Assembly (NCBI GenBank): GCA_947476465.1
Contig: CANJQN010000007.1
Location: forward strand, 1-64,000
DNA: 64,000 nt
From: Comamonadaceae bacterium
GTDB lineage: Bacteria; Pseudomonadota; Gammaproteobacteria; Burkholderiales; Burkholderiaceae_C
Direction of reading: 5' to 3'
Shown: piece after piece, positions 1-10,226 of the stretch
Layout of the letters: each line of letters starts with the position of its first letter
Numbering within the stretch: the stretch's first letter is position 1
Made by a program: the position numbers and the translations under genes
The notes under the pieces: model-generated
What the model saw: the letters and a program-made list of their open reading frames with translations, nothing else
Told to the model about the DNA's origin: nothing
The model's database searches: none

Positions 1-218
1 GCCAAGCGCGCTGCACGGGCGGGGCCGGCCGGCGCCTCCCGATAGTCCAGTGCGCTCCCGCGCACGGACCGACGGGTCCCTCCGCCTGCCGGCCCCACCC
101 GCGCCTCGCGCACACACTCGTGAGTGTTTCGCTGCGGATCAGGCCCGGTCATTCTTCACGCGCGACCGAACTCAACAAGCACTCGCCATCTCGGCGCGGA
201 GCGGTCCGCACGCCCAAA

Positions 219-309
219 GCGCTGCGTGCCTGGGGCGGGCATGCGGAGGGTTCCCTTTAAAAACCCGAAGGGTTCAGGGGGGAGCGTGCCCGCCCCAGGC
301 GCGCAGCGC
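219..309. repeat. Long inverted repeat with inner terminator-like hairpin
   Basis: Two 25-base arms (219-243 and 285-309) are reverse complements with only two mismatches, separated by about 40 bases. The element lies in the 364 bases before the end of the yqeY-like gene, a stretch in which I see no convincing gene. Inside the loop is a small hairpin (262-266 with 270-274). On the minus strand a T-rich tract follows it, which suits termination of the minus-strand gene ending at 365. The outer arms look like a dispersed palindromic repeat, but no second copy is visible in this window. Confidence 0.6.
256..274 (-). terminator. Putative intrinsic terminator after the YqeY-like gene
   Basis: Read on the minus strand, AACCC-TTC-GGGTT is followed by TTTAAA. 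The hairpin lies about 90 bases beyond the stop of the minus-strand gene at 365-811. The stem is short (5 bp), so confidence is moderate. Confidence 0.45.
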
Positions 310-364
310 GTTCTCCCCCGGAGACCGACGGCAAGGCACTTCATGCCCAGCCTCGTGTCATGCG

Positions 365-811
365 TTAGCCAGCCAGTGCAGCCTTGACCGCAGCCGACAC
401 CTGCCCCATCTCCGCCTTACCCGCCAGCCGCGCCTTGGCCGCCCCCATCACCTTGCCCATGTCCCCAGGGCCGCTGGCCCCCAGCTCAGCCACCAGGGCC
501 TTCACCTCGGCCAGCACCTCGTCGGCCGACAGGCGGGCCGGCAGGTAGGCCTGCAGCACCGTCATCTCGGCCGTTTCCTTGTCCACCAGATCCTGCCGGT
601 TGGCCTTCTGGAAGGCCTCGATGCTGTCCTTGCGCTGCTTGATGAGCTTGTCCACGATGGCCACCACGGCCACGTCGTCGAGCTCTACCCGCTCGTCCAC
701 TTCCTTTTGCTTCATGGCCGCGGTCAGCAGGCGGATGGTGCCCAGGCGTTCGCTGTCCTTGGCGCGCATGGCGGCCTTCATGTCGTCGGTGATGCGGTCT
801 TTCAGGGCCAT
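365..811 (-). CDS. GatB/YqeY domain-containing protein
   Basis: The 148-residue protein matches the small YqeY family, a stand-alone relative of the C-terminal domain of GatB from the tRNA amidotransferase. The N-terminus (MALKDRITDDMKAAMRAKD) and the later GDMGKVMG stretch are typical, and the length is that of a complete family member. The role of YqeY proteins is not firmly known; tRNA binding is suggested by the domain. It lies downstream of rpsU on the same strand, a neighbourhood common in proteobacteria. A hairpin at 861-892 separates the two. The start is preceded by AAGGAGAT, a good ribosome binding site. Confidence 0.9.
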   Translation of the reverse strand: MALKDRITDDMKAAMRAKDSERLGTIRLLTAAMKQKEVDERVELDDVAVVAIVDKLIKQRKDSIEAFQKANRQDLVDKETAEMTVLQAYLPARLSADEVLAEVKALVAELGASGPGDMGKVMGAAKARLAGKAEMGQVSAAVKAALAG

Positions 812-860
812 GGGATCTCCTTGGGAGCGTGGGGGCGGTGGTTGTGCGGGTCGAATGACA

Positions 861-892
861 AATGCCCGCGCGGGGTTCCCCGGGCGGGCATT
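861..892 (-). terminator. Hairpin between rpsU and the YqeY-like gene
   Basis: AATGCCCG (861-868) pairs with CGGGCATT (884-891), and the interior GGGG/CCCC extends the stem. It sits between two minus-strand genes, about 85 bases after the rpsU stop. The T-run is weak (ATTTGTCATT), so it may be an attenuator or a processing site rather than a full terminator. Confidence 0.5.
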
Positions 893-976
893 GTGCTGCC
901 TGTGATGGCTTCTGAGCGCTGGGTGATCACCAAACCTGGTGGGCGGGTGGCCCGGCCAGGGGGTGTCGCCGGACGA

Positions 977-1189
977 TCAGAACAGCTTCTTGGGCAGCTG
1001 CATGCTGCGAACGCGCTTGTAGTGGCGCTTGACCGCGGCCGCCTTCTTGCGCTTGCGCTCGGCGGTGGGCTTTTCGTAGAACTCGCGGGCCCGCAACTCG
1101 GTGAGCAGGCCCAGCTTTTCGATGGTGCGCTTGAAGCGGCGCAGGGCTACGTCGAAGGGTTCGTTTTCTTTGACACGGATGGTCGTCAT
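977..1189 (-). CDS. rpsU: 30S ribosomal protein S21
   Basis: The 70-residue basic protein begins [20 protein letters not shown] and ends in a Lys/Arg-rich tail, the signature of bacterial S21, a small-subunit protein that helps initiate translation. I chose the ATG at 1189 over an upstream in-frame one at 1219 because it gives the canonical N-terminus and the usual family length. It heads a minus-strand pair with the YqeY-like gene. Confidence 0.97.
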   Translation of the reverse strand: MTTIRVKENEPFDVALRRFKRTIEKLGLLTELRAREFYEKPTAERKRKKAAAVKRHYKRVRSMQLPKKLF

Positions 1190-1296
1190 GCGTTTTCTTG
1201 GATCCAGAGGGTGCCGCAAGAAGATCTGGCCTGCAGCGGGGTTCCCCGGCCATTGGGTTGATCAGGCCGCCGGGGGTTTGCCAGCAAAGCCTGAAA

Positions 1297-2547
1297 TTAT
1301 AGCGGGCGAATCGGGCTTCGACACGCGGTCTGTCCGGCCTTTTGCGCCAGCCCCTGCGCGCACGCCCACGCGCTCGACCAGGCCCACTGGAAGTTGTAGC
1401 CCCCCAGCCACCCGGTGATGTCCACCACCTCGCCGATGAAATACAGCCCGCTTTGGCGCGATTCCATGGTCTGCTGCGACAGCGCGCGCGTGTCCACCCC
1501 GCCGGCGGTGACCTCGGCCTTCTTGTAGCCCTCGGTGCCGGTGGGGGTGAGCTCCCAGGCCGCCAGGCGTGCCGCCAGGGCCGCCAGGGCCTTGTCGGAT
1601 GCCTCATTGACCGGCCGCTGCCAGGCCGCGTCCTGTTGCACCCAGGCGTCGGCCAGACGGGCGGGCACATGGGTGGCCAGCTCGTTGGCGATGCGCTTGC
1701 GCGAGTGGGCCTTGGCCTGCAGCAGGACGGCCGACAAATCCTGGCCGGGCGCGAGGTCCATCCGCACCGGAGTGCCGGGCTGCCAGTAGCTGGAAATCTG
1801 CAGCACCGCCGGCCCGGACAGGCCGCGGTGGGTGAACAGCAGGTCTTCGTCGAAGGCCATCTGCTGTTTGCGCGCGCCGGTCCCGATGCGCACGGGCAGG
1901 GCCAGCCCCGCCAGCTGCGCATAGGGCGCCCAGGCCGCGCCGTCGAAGGTCAGGGGCACCAGGGCCGGCCGCGGCTCGACCACCCGCAGGCCGAACTGGC
2001 GGGCGATGCGATAGCCGAAGTCGGTGGCGCCGATCTGCGGGATCGACAGACCGCCGGTGGCGATCACCAGCTGCGGCGCGCGCACGCCGCCGCGGTCGGT
2101 GTCGAGTTCGTAGCCATCCGCGTCGCTGTAACGAACCGCCCGCACCGCGCAAGGCTGCCAGTGCTGCACGCCGCCGGCCTGGCATTCGGCCAGCAGCATG
2201 CGGATGAAGTCTTCGGAGGAGCGGTCGCCGAACAGCTGGCCCTTGTGCTTTTCGTGAAAGGGGATCCCGTGCCGCCGCACCAGGTCGATGAAGTCCTGCG
2301 CCGTGTAGCGCGACAGCGCCGAGCGGCAAAACTGCGGGTTCTCGCCCAGGAAGTGCTTGTGCGGTGCGTGCGGGTCGAGGTCGCGGTTGGTGAAGTTGCA
2401 GCGGCCGCCGCCGGCGATTCGCACCTTCTCGGCCACTTTGGTCGCGTGGTCGATCAGCACGACCTTCAGCCCGAGCTGGCCGGCCACGCCGGCGCAAAAC
2501 AGGCCGGCGGCGCCGGCGCCGACGATGGCGACGTCGAAGTGATGCAT
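1297..2547 (-). CDS. BaiN/RdsA-family NAD(P)/FAD-dependent oxidoreductase
   Basis: The 416-residue flavoprotein belongs to the HI0933/YhiN-like family. The N-terminal Rossmann motif GAGAAG (residues 10-15) binds the FAD ADP moiety. The GGGRCNFTN segment near residue 47 and the late GGVDTR and NFQWAWSSAWACAQ stretches are characteristic. Family members include a bile-acid oxidoreductase, but the substrate here is unknown. The gene is on the minus strand, 33 bases downstream of guaC, so the two may be co-transcribed. Length is normal for the family. Confidence 0.9.
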   Translation of the reverse strand: MHHFDVAIVGAGAAGLFCAGVAGQLGLKVVLIDHATKVAEKVRIAGGGRCNFTNRDLDPHAPHKHFLGENPQFCRSALSRYTAQDFIDLVRRHGIPFHEKHKGQLFGDRSSEDFIRMLLAECQAGGVQHWQPCAVRAVRYSDADGYELDTDRGGVRAPQLVIATGGLSIPQIGATDFGYRIARQFGLRVVEPRPALVPLTFDGAAWAPYAQLAGLALPVRIGTGARKQQMAFDEDLLFTHRGLSGPAVLQISSYWQPGTPVRMDLAPGQDLSAVLLQAKAHSRKRIANELATHVPARLADAWVQQDAAWQRPVNEASDKALAALAARLAAWELTPTGTEGYKKAEVTAGGVDTRALSQQTMESRQSGLYFIGEVVDITGWLGGYNFQWAWSSAWACAQGLAQKAGQTACRSPIRPL

Positions 2548-2580
2548 GGGGGCGGGCGGTGTCGGGGCGGTGTCGGGGTG

Positions 2581-3558
2581 CTACATCAGCAGATGTTCGC
2601 CGGCGTTGTCGCCGCCCAGGATCACGTAGTTGACCTTGCGGATGTCCAGCAGCTTGCGCCCGCCGGCATAGCTGATCGAGCTTTGAACGTCCTCCTGCAT
2701 CTCGCGCAGCGTATCGGGCAGTTTGCCCTTGATCGGCTCGAGGATGCGCTTGCCTTCGACGTGCTTGTATTCGCCCTTGTTGAAGTCCGACGCGCTGCCG
2801 TAGTACTCCTTGTACAACTTGCCGTCGACTTCCACCGTCTGGCCCGGCGACTCCTCGTGGCCGGCCAGCATGGAGCCGATCATGACCATGGTGGCGCCGA
2901 AGCGGATGCTCTTGGCGATGTCGCCGTGCTCGCGGATGCCGCCGTCGGCGATGATGGGCTTGGTGGCCACCCGGGCGCACCATTTGAGCGCCGACAACTG
3001 CCAGCCGCCAGTGCCAAAGCCGGTCTTCATGCGGGTGATGCACACCTTGCCCGGGCCGATGCCCACCTTGGTGGCGTCCGCGCCCCAGTTTTCCAGGTCG
3101 ATCACCGCCTCAGGTGTGCCGACATTGCCGGCGATCACGAAGCTGGCGGGCAGTTTTTGCTTGAGGTGGGCGATCATGCGCTGCACCGTATCGGCGTGGC
3201 CGTGCGCGATGTCGATGGTGATGTACTCGGGCACCAGGCCCTGCGCGGCCAGCTGGTCCACGGTGTCATAGTCGGCCTGTTTGACACCCAGCGAGATCGA
3301 GGCGTAGGTGCCTTGCGCCTTCATCTCACGTACGAAGGCCAGGTTGTCCAGATCGAAGCGGTGCATGACATAGAAGTAGCCATTGCGCGCCAGCCACAGG
3401 CAGATCGATTCGCTCACCACCGTCTTCATGTTGGCCGGCACCACTGGAATGCGAAAGCTGCGCCCGCCCAGCTCCACGCTGGCGTCGCACCCGGAGCGGC
3501 TTTGCACACGGCACTTGCGCGGCAGCAGCAGGACGTTGTCGTAGTCGAAGATTTCCAT
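2581..3558 (-). CDS. guaC: GMP reductase
   Basis: The protein (325 residues) is an IMPDH/GMPR-family TIM barrel that reductively deaminates GMP to IMP with NADPH in purine salvage. The catalytic Cys is at about residue 173 in [11 protein letters not shown], followed by the TGFGTGG loop. The lack of a CBS insert and the short length fit GMP reductase rather than IMP dehydrogenase. The barrel strand [12 protein letters not shown] supports the fold. The gene is divergent from the helicase gene at 3721. A strong hairpin followed by a T-run lies in its upstream leader (3615-3652), described separately. Confidence 0.93.
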   Translation of the reverse strand: MEIFDYDNVLLLPRKCRVQSRSGCDASVELGGRSFRIPVVPANMKTVVSESICLWLARNGYFYVMHRFDLDNLAFVREMKAQGTYASISLGVKQADYDTVDQLAAQGLVPEYITIDIAHGHADTVQRMIAHLKQKLPASFVIAGNVGTPEAVIDLENWGADATKVGIGPGKVCITRMKTGFGTGGWQLSALKWCARVATKPIIADGGIREHGDIAKSIRFGATMVMIGSMLAGHEESPGQTVEVDGKLYKEYYGSASDFNKGEYKHVEGKRILEPIKGKLPDTLREMQEDVQSSISYAGGRKLLDIRKVNYVILGGDNAGEHLLM

Positions 3559-3614
3559 GACCAGGGCTCCAAAAGACTGTTGAAGAACAGGGAGAGCGCT
3601 TGGACGTCGGCCCG

Positions 3615-3652
3615 GTCAAAAAAGAAACCGGGCCTCAATGCTTGGGCCCGGT
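3615..3652 (-). promoter_or_regulatory. Terminator-like hairpin upstream of guaC
   Basis: On the minus strand ACCGGGCC (3652-3645) pairs with GGCCCGGT (3634-3627) and is followed directly by TTCTTTTTT. This is a textbook intrinsic terminator, 57 bases before the guaC ATG and reading towards it. Further copies of ACCGGGCC occur on both sides (about 3709-3700 and 3616-3609) and could pair with the same descending arm. It could be an attenuator in the guaC leader, or it could stop antisense transcription out of the helicase promoter region. Confidence 0.5.
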
Positions 3653-3720
3653 AAGTGATTTTACAGTCCGCCCGGCGCGGCGGCGGCGCATGGGCGTGGG
3701 CCCGGTTCCTACAATGGCCC

Positions 3721-6231
<2,511 letters not shown>

Positions 6232-6297
6232 AAAAGTCTCAGCGAGCCATGAAGTTGTGCTTCACCTACCCCTGACGAGCTCAGTGTCTGGCTCAGC

Positions 6298-6386
6298 GGC
6301 CACCGCGGAACTGGCTTTGCCAGGCCGCTGGTGGCGCCCCCTTGAGGGGGAGGGGGCTACACGGAGTGAGCCCCTTCGGGGGTGGG
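6298..6386 (+). repeat. Three-hairpin 88-bp dispersed repeat, copy R1
   Basis: The sequence folds into three consecutive hairpins. Stem A (6299-6335) has an inner CTGGC-TTT-GCCAG. Stem B is CCCCC-TTGA-GGGGG (6337-6350). Stem C pairs GGGGCT with AGCCCC around CAC-GGA-GTG (6353-6374). A tail TTCGGGGGTGGG follows. It lies between the convergent helicase gene and the minus-strand gene whose stop is at 6388-6390, two bases away. Related copies are at 21058-21146, 59638-59725 and, as a fragment, 37829-37863. Against R2 there are only five differences, four of them forming two compensatory pairs. Confidence 0.85.
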
Positions 6387-6387
6387 C

Positions 6388-6930
6388 CTAGTCCCCCATG
6401 TGATGCCACTGTGTTTCCGACAGTGACATCAGGAACGCCATCACCTGGGGAAGCGCAGCGTAAGGCGCTGCCCACTCCAGCTGGTCTCGCAGGCAGATGC
6501 GCTTGGGCATGGCCGAGGTGCCCTGCCAGGCGCGCCCGGTGAGAGGCGGGGGCGGCGGCTGGCGCGTGCCGTCGCGACCAGCCACGCTCAGCAGCAGCTC
6601 GTACAGCTTTTGCCACGGTTCCGGCTGTGGGCAGACACGGTTGAATCGACGGACCTCGACCAGCGCTTGCTCGACCGTGATGGCCGGAGCGCCGCCAGGC
6701 GTGGGGGTGAAGGGCGCTGCGGCGCCGGCGCGCAGTGCTGCGCCTTCAGGCAGGGGCGCAGGCACGGTGGGCTCCTGGAACGGAACGTGACCGTTTTGCA
6801 GCGCCTGCAGTTGCTCGAATTCAGCCCAGGCGGTGGCTGAGTTCACCTCGATGGCTTCCGCTGCGGCGGGACGCTCACCGGGAAACAACGCGAAGTCAGT
6901 CAAATTGGGGGTCTTGGGCGGACGGCTCAT
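6388..6930 (-). CDS. Conserved-type hypothetical protein, Pro/Ala-rich centre
   Basis: The 180-residue protein has no signal peptide or membrane segment and I do not recognise its family. The N-terminal region (SRPPKTPNLTDFALFPGERP) looks ordered. It is followed by a Pro/Ala-rich linker near residues 55-85 and a C-terminal region with CPQPEPW and LRDQLEWAAPYAALPQVMAFLMSL that looks helical. Codon usage matches the neighbours. The stop codon sits two bases from the tail of repeat R1. It is probably a soluble cytoplasmic protein of unknown function. Confidence 0.7.
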   Translation of the reverse strand: MSRPPKTPNLTDFALFPGERPAAAEAIEVNSATAWAEFEQLQALQNGHVPFQEPTVPAPLPEGAALRAGAAAPFTPTPGGAPAITVEQALVEVRRFNRVCPQPEPWQKLYELLLSVAGRDGTRQPPPPPLTGRAWQGTSAMPKRICLRDQLEWAAPYAALPQVMAFLMSLSETQWHHMGD

Positions 6931-7097
6931 GGCTTTCCGGCACTGTAAAGGGTGCCAGTGGTGGGGGGTGTCTCAGGGATAGCGCCAAGGCGACGATGAC
7001 ACATCAACGCCGGCAACGTCAAGCGTTAGTCTGGAGCGGTGAGGGTTTTCGATATTCTATCCGTGGAGGAAAAATGCTAGCCCGAACCGCACGCGCG

Positions 7098-7955
7098 CTA
7101 GCCCGGCATGCCTGCGGTCGTCGCGGGCTTGCGCAGCTGACCGGACAGGGATGTCCAAGCGATGGGCGCGGCGGCCAGGCCCAAGGCCTCGTGTCCGGGA
7201 AGATCGTCTCGCCACAGGTGGGCCTGAATCCGAACTGCCGTGACCTCTCGCGCGGCGTCGGACATCAGCCAGCACAGGGGCGCCACCATGCACTGCGGGG
7301 ACAGCAGGGACCGTCGCTCGAATGGCGCATTGGCGGGAATCATTGCGGTGTCCACCGGGCCTCCGGGGATCAGGACATTCACCACCACGCCAGTTCCGCG
7401 AAGGTCCGCTGCCGCAATTGCGCAAAGCGATTCGGCCGCCGCTTTCGACGGACCATAACCGGCCGCTCCGGCATTGAGCATTGAATCCAGCGAGGTCGTG
7501 ACATTCACAATTCGCCCCTCGCCCTGCTGCACCATGGCGGCCACCGCGGCCTTCATCGTGCGGAACGCCGCGCTGGCGTTGATCGCGAGAAAGCGCTCCC
7601 AGATGGCCTCACTCATTTCCCAGAAGCGCGGGGGCTGACGAAAGATGTCCTCCTTGATCACCGAGCGGCCGATACCCGCGTTGTTGACCAGCCCGTGGAT
7701 CGGGCCGAGTTCGCGACGTGCGAACTCGACCAGGACCTCGCCACTTCCGGGCTGGGCGAGATCGATCCGCATCGAGCGCACGCGCGCCGCCAGCGGCGTG
7801 CCGGCCAGCTCGCGATCCAGGCTGGCGATGGCGTCGCCGGAGATGTCCGCCGCGAGCACGCGGGCGCCGGCGCGGGCCAGCCCAAGCACCATTTCCCTGC
7901 CGATGCCGGCAGCGCCCCCGGTGACCACGATCACCTTGCCATCAAGTGTTTGCAT
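7098..7955 (-). CDS. SDR-family oxidoreductase (module 1)
   Basis: The protein (285 residues) is a classical short-chain dehydrogenase with NAD(P)-binding TGGAAGIG (residues 12-19), NNAG (91-94) and the catalytic pair Y167 and K171 in YGPSK. It probably oxidises a hydroxyl or reduces a keto group of the cluster's substrate, which is unknown. It is divergent from the Bug protein gene at 8080. The 125-base gap between them carries two TGGTCnnACC boxes, so both genes are likely controlled by the GntR regulator at 11324-12256. The C-terminus is about 30 residues longer than the family core, ending in a Leu/Ala/Thr-rich tail. Confidence 0.88.
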   Translation of the reverse strand: MQTLDGKVIVVTGGAAGIGREMVLGLARAGARVLAADISGDAIASLDRELAGTPLAARVRSMRIDLAQPGSGEVLVEFARRELGPIHGLVNNAGIGRSVIKEDIFRQPPRFWEMSEAIWERFLAINASAAFRTMKAAVAAMVQQGEGRIVNVTTSLDSMLNAGAAGYGPSKAAAESLCAIAAADLRGTGVVVNVLIPGGPVDTAMIPANAPFERRSLLSPQCMVAPLCWLMSDAAREVTAVRIQAHLWRDDLPGHEALGLAAAPIAWTSLSGQLRKPATTAGMPG

Positions 7956-7978
7956 GCGTGCCTCTGCTCTGGTATTTT

Positions 7979-7989
7979 TGGTCTGACCG
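7979..7989. promoter_or_regulatory. Putative GntR/FadR-type operator, box 1
   Basis: TGGTCTGACCG differs by one base from the palindrome TGGTCnnACCA seen three more times in this cluster. It lies 24 bases upstream of the SDR start at 7955. FadR-type regulators bind sites of the TGGTnnnACCA class, and one is encoded at 11324-12256. Confidence 0.55.
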
Positions 7990-8049
7990 TTACCAGTTCC
8001 AAGACTCCTGGCCGCTCGATTATGGACGTGTTAGAGTCGCCGAGACCTA

Positions 8050-8060
8050 TGGTCTTACCA
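8050..8060. promoter_or_regulatory. Putative GntR/FadR-type operator, box 2
   Basis: TGGTCTTACCA is an inverted repeat with TGGT/ACCA half-sites, 20 bases before the GTG start of the Bug protein gene. It lies just upstream of the ribosome binding site (GAGGAG), a placement expected to block transcription. Confidence 0.6.
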
Positions 8061-8079
8061 AGAATGAGGAGCCATCACA

Positions 8080-9057
8080 GTGAAAGTTTCCCGCCGCAAG
8101 CTGATCGTGTCTTCCGGCCTTTCAGCCAGCTTGGGTGTGCTCAGCACCCAAGTGAGTGCCCAGGCGTTCCCGACGCGTCCGATCAAGATCGTCGTCAACT
8201 TCGCCGCTGGCGGCACCTCGGATGTGATGGCGCGTGCGCTGGCCAGGTCGATGTCGACGACGCTCGGGCAGCAAGTGGTGATCGAGAACCGAACCGGGGC
8301 ACTGGGCGCTGTTGGCGCCGCCGCCGTCGCTCGCTCCGCACCTGACGGGTACACCGTGCTGCTGACCACGCAGGGCTCGCTCACCGAGATTCCTGTGATC
8401 TCGCCCCAGACGCCCTACGATCCCCTGACCGCATTCGTGCCCATCACGCTCGTGGGCGAATCGCCCTTCGTTCTGTTCGCGCACCCCGATTTCCCCGCGA
8501 ACAACGTGCGTGAACTGGTGCAGTACGCCAAGGCGCAGCCGAACGGGGTGGATATCTCCGTCACCGGGTCGAGCGTGAAGCTGTGCACCTACGCACTGCA
8601 GGGCGCTGCAGGGATCAAACTGGTCCATATCCCTTACGGAGGCACCGGACCGGCCGTGAACGCCGCGATTGCCGGGCACACCAAGTTGTCGCTCAACACG
8701 GTGACCAGTGCCATGCTGGAGAACGTCAAGGCCGGCAAGCTCAAGTTCCTCGGGGTCGGCACTCCGAAGCCCTACAGGCTGCTTCCTGGCGTTGCGCCCA
8801 TCGGTGACACCCTGCCGGGATACACCGCGACGGTCTGGTGGGCCGTCTTCGCGCCGGGCGGCACGCCGCCGGATATTGTGGCCAGGCTCAATCGGGCCTT
8901 CAAGCAGGCGCTGGCCGACCCGGCCAACGAAGAAATATTTACGTCCAATGCGGTTCTGGCCCTCGAGTCCACGCCAGAGGAACTGGGCAGGAGGGTCACC
9001 GAAGGCATTGCGACGACCCGCAAGTTGGTGTCGGCCTACAACATCCCGACGGAGTAA
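8080..9057 (+). CDS. Bug/TctC-family tripartite tricarboxylate transporter substrate-binding protein
   Basis: The 325-residue protein has an N-terminal export signal (VSRRKLIVSSGLSASLG, cleavage probably after residue 27) and the Bug hallmark FPTRPIKIVVNFAAGGTSD. Later FLGVGTPKPYRLLPGVAPI and AVFAPGGTPPDIV are also typical. Bug proteins are periplasmic binders of carboxylates and aromatic acids, often without their own permease nearby, as here. The start is a GTG with GAGGAG upstream. It probably forms an operon with the SDR gene 6 bases downstream. The pathway context suggests it senses or imports the substrate of module 1. Confidence 0.92.
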   Translation: MKVSRRKLIVSSGLSASLGVLSTQVSAQAFPTRPIKIVVNFAAGGTSDVMARALARSMSTTLGQQVVIENRTGALGAVGAAAVARSAPDGYTVLLTTQGSLTEIPVISPQTPYDPLTAFVPITLVGESPFVLFAHPDFPANNVRELVQYAKAQPNGVDISVTGSSVKLCTYALQGAAGIKLVHIPYGGTGPAVNAAIAGHTKLSLNTVTSAMLENVKAGKLKFLGVGTPKPYRLLPGVAPIGDTLPGYTATVWWAVFAPGGTPPDIVARLNRAFKQALADPANEEIFTSNAVLALESTPEELGRRVTEGIATTRKLVSAYNIPTE

Positions 9058-9063
9058 AGGCTT

Positions 9064-9828
9064 TTGACCACCCTACGATTTGAAGGCAAGACGGTTCTCA
9101 TGACGGCCGCCGCCCAGGGCATCTGCCGCGAGGCGGTGCGCCTGTTTGTGCAAGACGGCGCGACGGTGATCGCGGTCGACCGCTCGCAGGCGGCCCTGGA
9201 TGAACTGCTCGGTGCGCAATCGGGCGCGCGCATCATCGCGGTGCAGGCCGATTGCGTGCGCGAGCCTGAGGTTGAGGCCGCCGTTCGCCGCGCGCTCGAA
9301 GTGAGCGGAAAAATTGACATCCTGGTCAACGGCATCGGTGGTTCGACCTTGTCTGGCCGGCAAGACACGCCCGTCGACGAGATGACCCTGGAGGACTTTC
9401 TCGCAACCCTTCAGATCAACCTCGTGCCGACGTTCCTGCTGTGCAAGCACGTTGTTCCCGTGATGAAGCGCCAGGGGTCGGGGAAAATCGTCAACGTGTC
9501 GTCGATCAGCGCGCGTGGCGAGGGGCTCTCCAACGCCGCCTACTCGGCGGCCAAGGCGGGCATCACGAGCTTCACACGCAAGCTGTCACGCGAGGTGGCG
9601 AAGTGGAATATCAATTGCAACGCGATCGCTCCGGGCTTGACGCTGACCGACCGGATTGCGCGATCCATTGAGCGCATCCCTGCGGACGTGCAGGCCAGCC
9701 GCGTGGCCGCGGTACCGTGGGGGCGGTTGGCCACGCCGATAGACCAGGCGAAAGTGATTTTCTTCCTGGCGTCGGGCGACGCTGATTTCATGACCGGGGT
9801 GACCGTCGACGTGACCGGCGGGCAATAG
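9064..9828 (+). CDS. SDR-family oxidoreductase with altered cofactor motif
   Basis: The 254-residue protein is SDR-like, with a catalytic Ser near 146, Y160 and K164 in YSAAK, and the C-terminal MTGVTVDVTGGQ end. The nucleotide loop normally TGxxxGIG reads TAAAQGIC here (residues 14-21), so two of three glycines are replaced; NNAG is VNGIG (88-92). Cofactor binding may be changed or lost. The start is TTG at 9064, six bases after the Bug gene stop, with AGTAAAGG as ribosome binding site. An ATG at 9100 would cut away the first strand and is unlikely. It is probably the second gene of the Bug operon. Confidence 0.82.
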   Translation: MTTLRFEGKTVLMTAAAQGICREAVRLFVQDGATVIAVDRSQAALDELLGAQSGARIIAVQADCVREPEVEAAVRRALEVSGKIDILVNGIGGSTLSGRQDTPVDEMTLEDFLATLQINLVPTFLLCKHVVPVMKRQGSGKIVNVSSISARGEGLSNAAYSAAKAGITSFTRKLSREVAKWNINCNAIAPGLTLTDRIARSIERIPADVQASRVAAVPWGRLATPIDQAKVIFFLASGDADFMTGVTVDVTGGQ

Positions 9829-9851
9829 GCCGATCCGGCGCCCGCCCCAGG

Positions 9852-10226
9852 TCACTTCGGAAAGGTCGCTGGCGACGACTGCCACGCGATCAGCCGCGCG
9901 GTCGCGCCGTCGGCGCGCCAGACCGAGGTATGGGCAATCTCGGCGCTGATGACGTTGCCCCTGGCCTCGTATCGGATGGCGGACCTGCCGGTCAGGACGA
10001 AGGTGGTTGCGAACGCCGTGCCAGCCAGCGCCACGCAGTCGAACGCCAGGTACTTCCTGACCCCGCTGCGGATCGATCCGAGGAGCGACGCCTTGGTGTC
10101 GAACAGGCCGTTGGTGTGGGTGTAGGCCACCTGATCGTCGAGCATGGCCTCCAGGGTTTCGAGATCTCCGCTCACCAATGCGGCGTACCTGCTCTTTTCG
10201 AGCGCGAGGACCTGGTCGATATTCAT
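9852..10226 (-). CDS. NTF2-like (SnoaL/DUF4440-type) protein
   Basis: The 124-residue protein has the cone-shaped NTF2-like fold pattern: an N-terminal helix (LALEKSRYAALVSGDLETLEAML), DDQVAYTHTNG, and a C-terminal strand set ending AHTSVWRADGATARLIAWQSSP. Such proteins act as small isomerases, dehydratases or ligand binders; the reaction here is not known. Its ATG overlaps the stop of the bicupin gene upstream (10223-10226), indicating translational coupling. It therefore probably works in the same ring-cleavage pathway. Confidence 0.8.
   Translation of the reverse strand: MNIDQVLALEKSRYAALVSGDLETLEAMLDDQVAYTHTNGLFDTKASLLGSIRSGVRKYLAFDCVALAGTAFATTFVLTGRSAIRYEARGNVISAEIAHTSVWRADGATARLIAWQSSPATFPK

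Noticed and set aside
1342..3654. 770-codon plus-strand open frame across the BaiN-like gene and guaC
   Set aside because: It is antisense to two recognised genes and has shadow composition.
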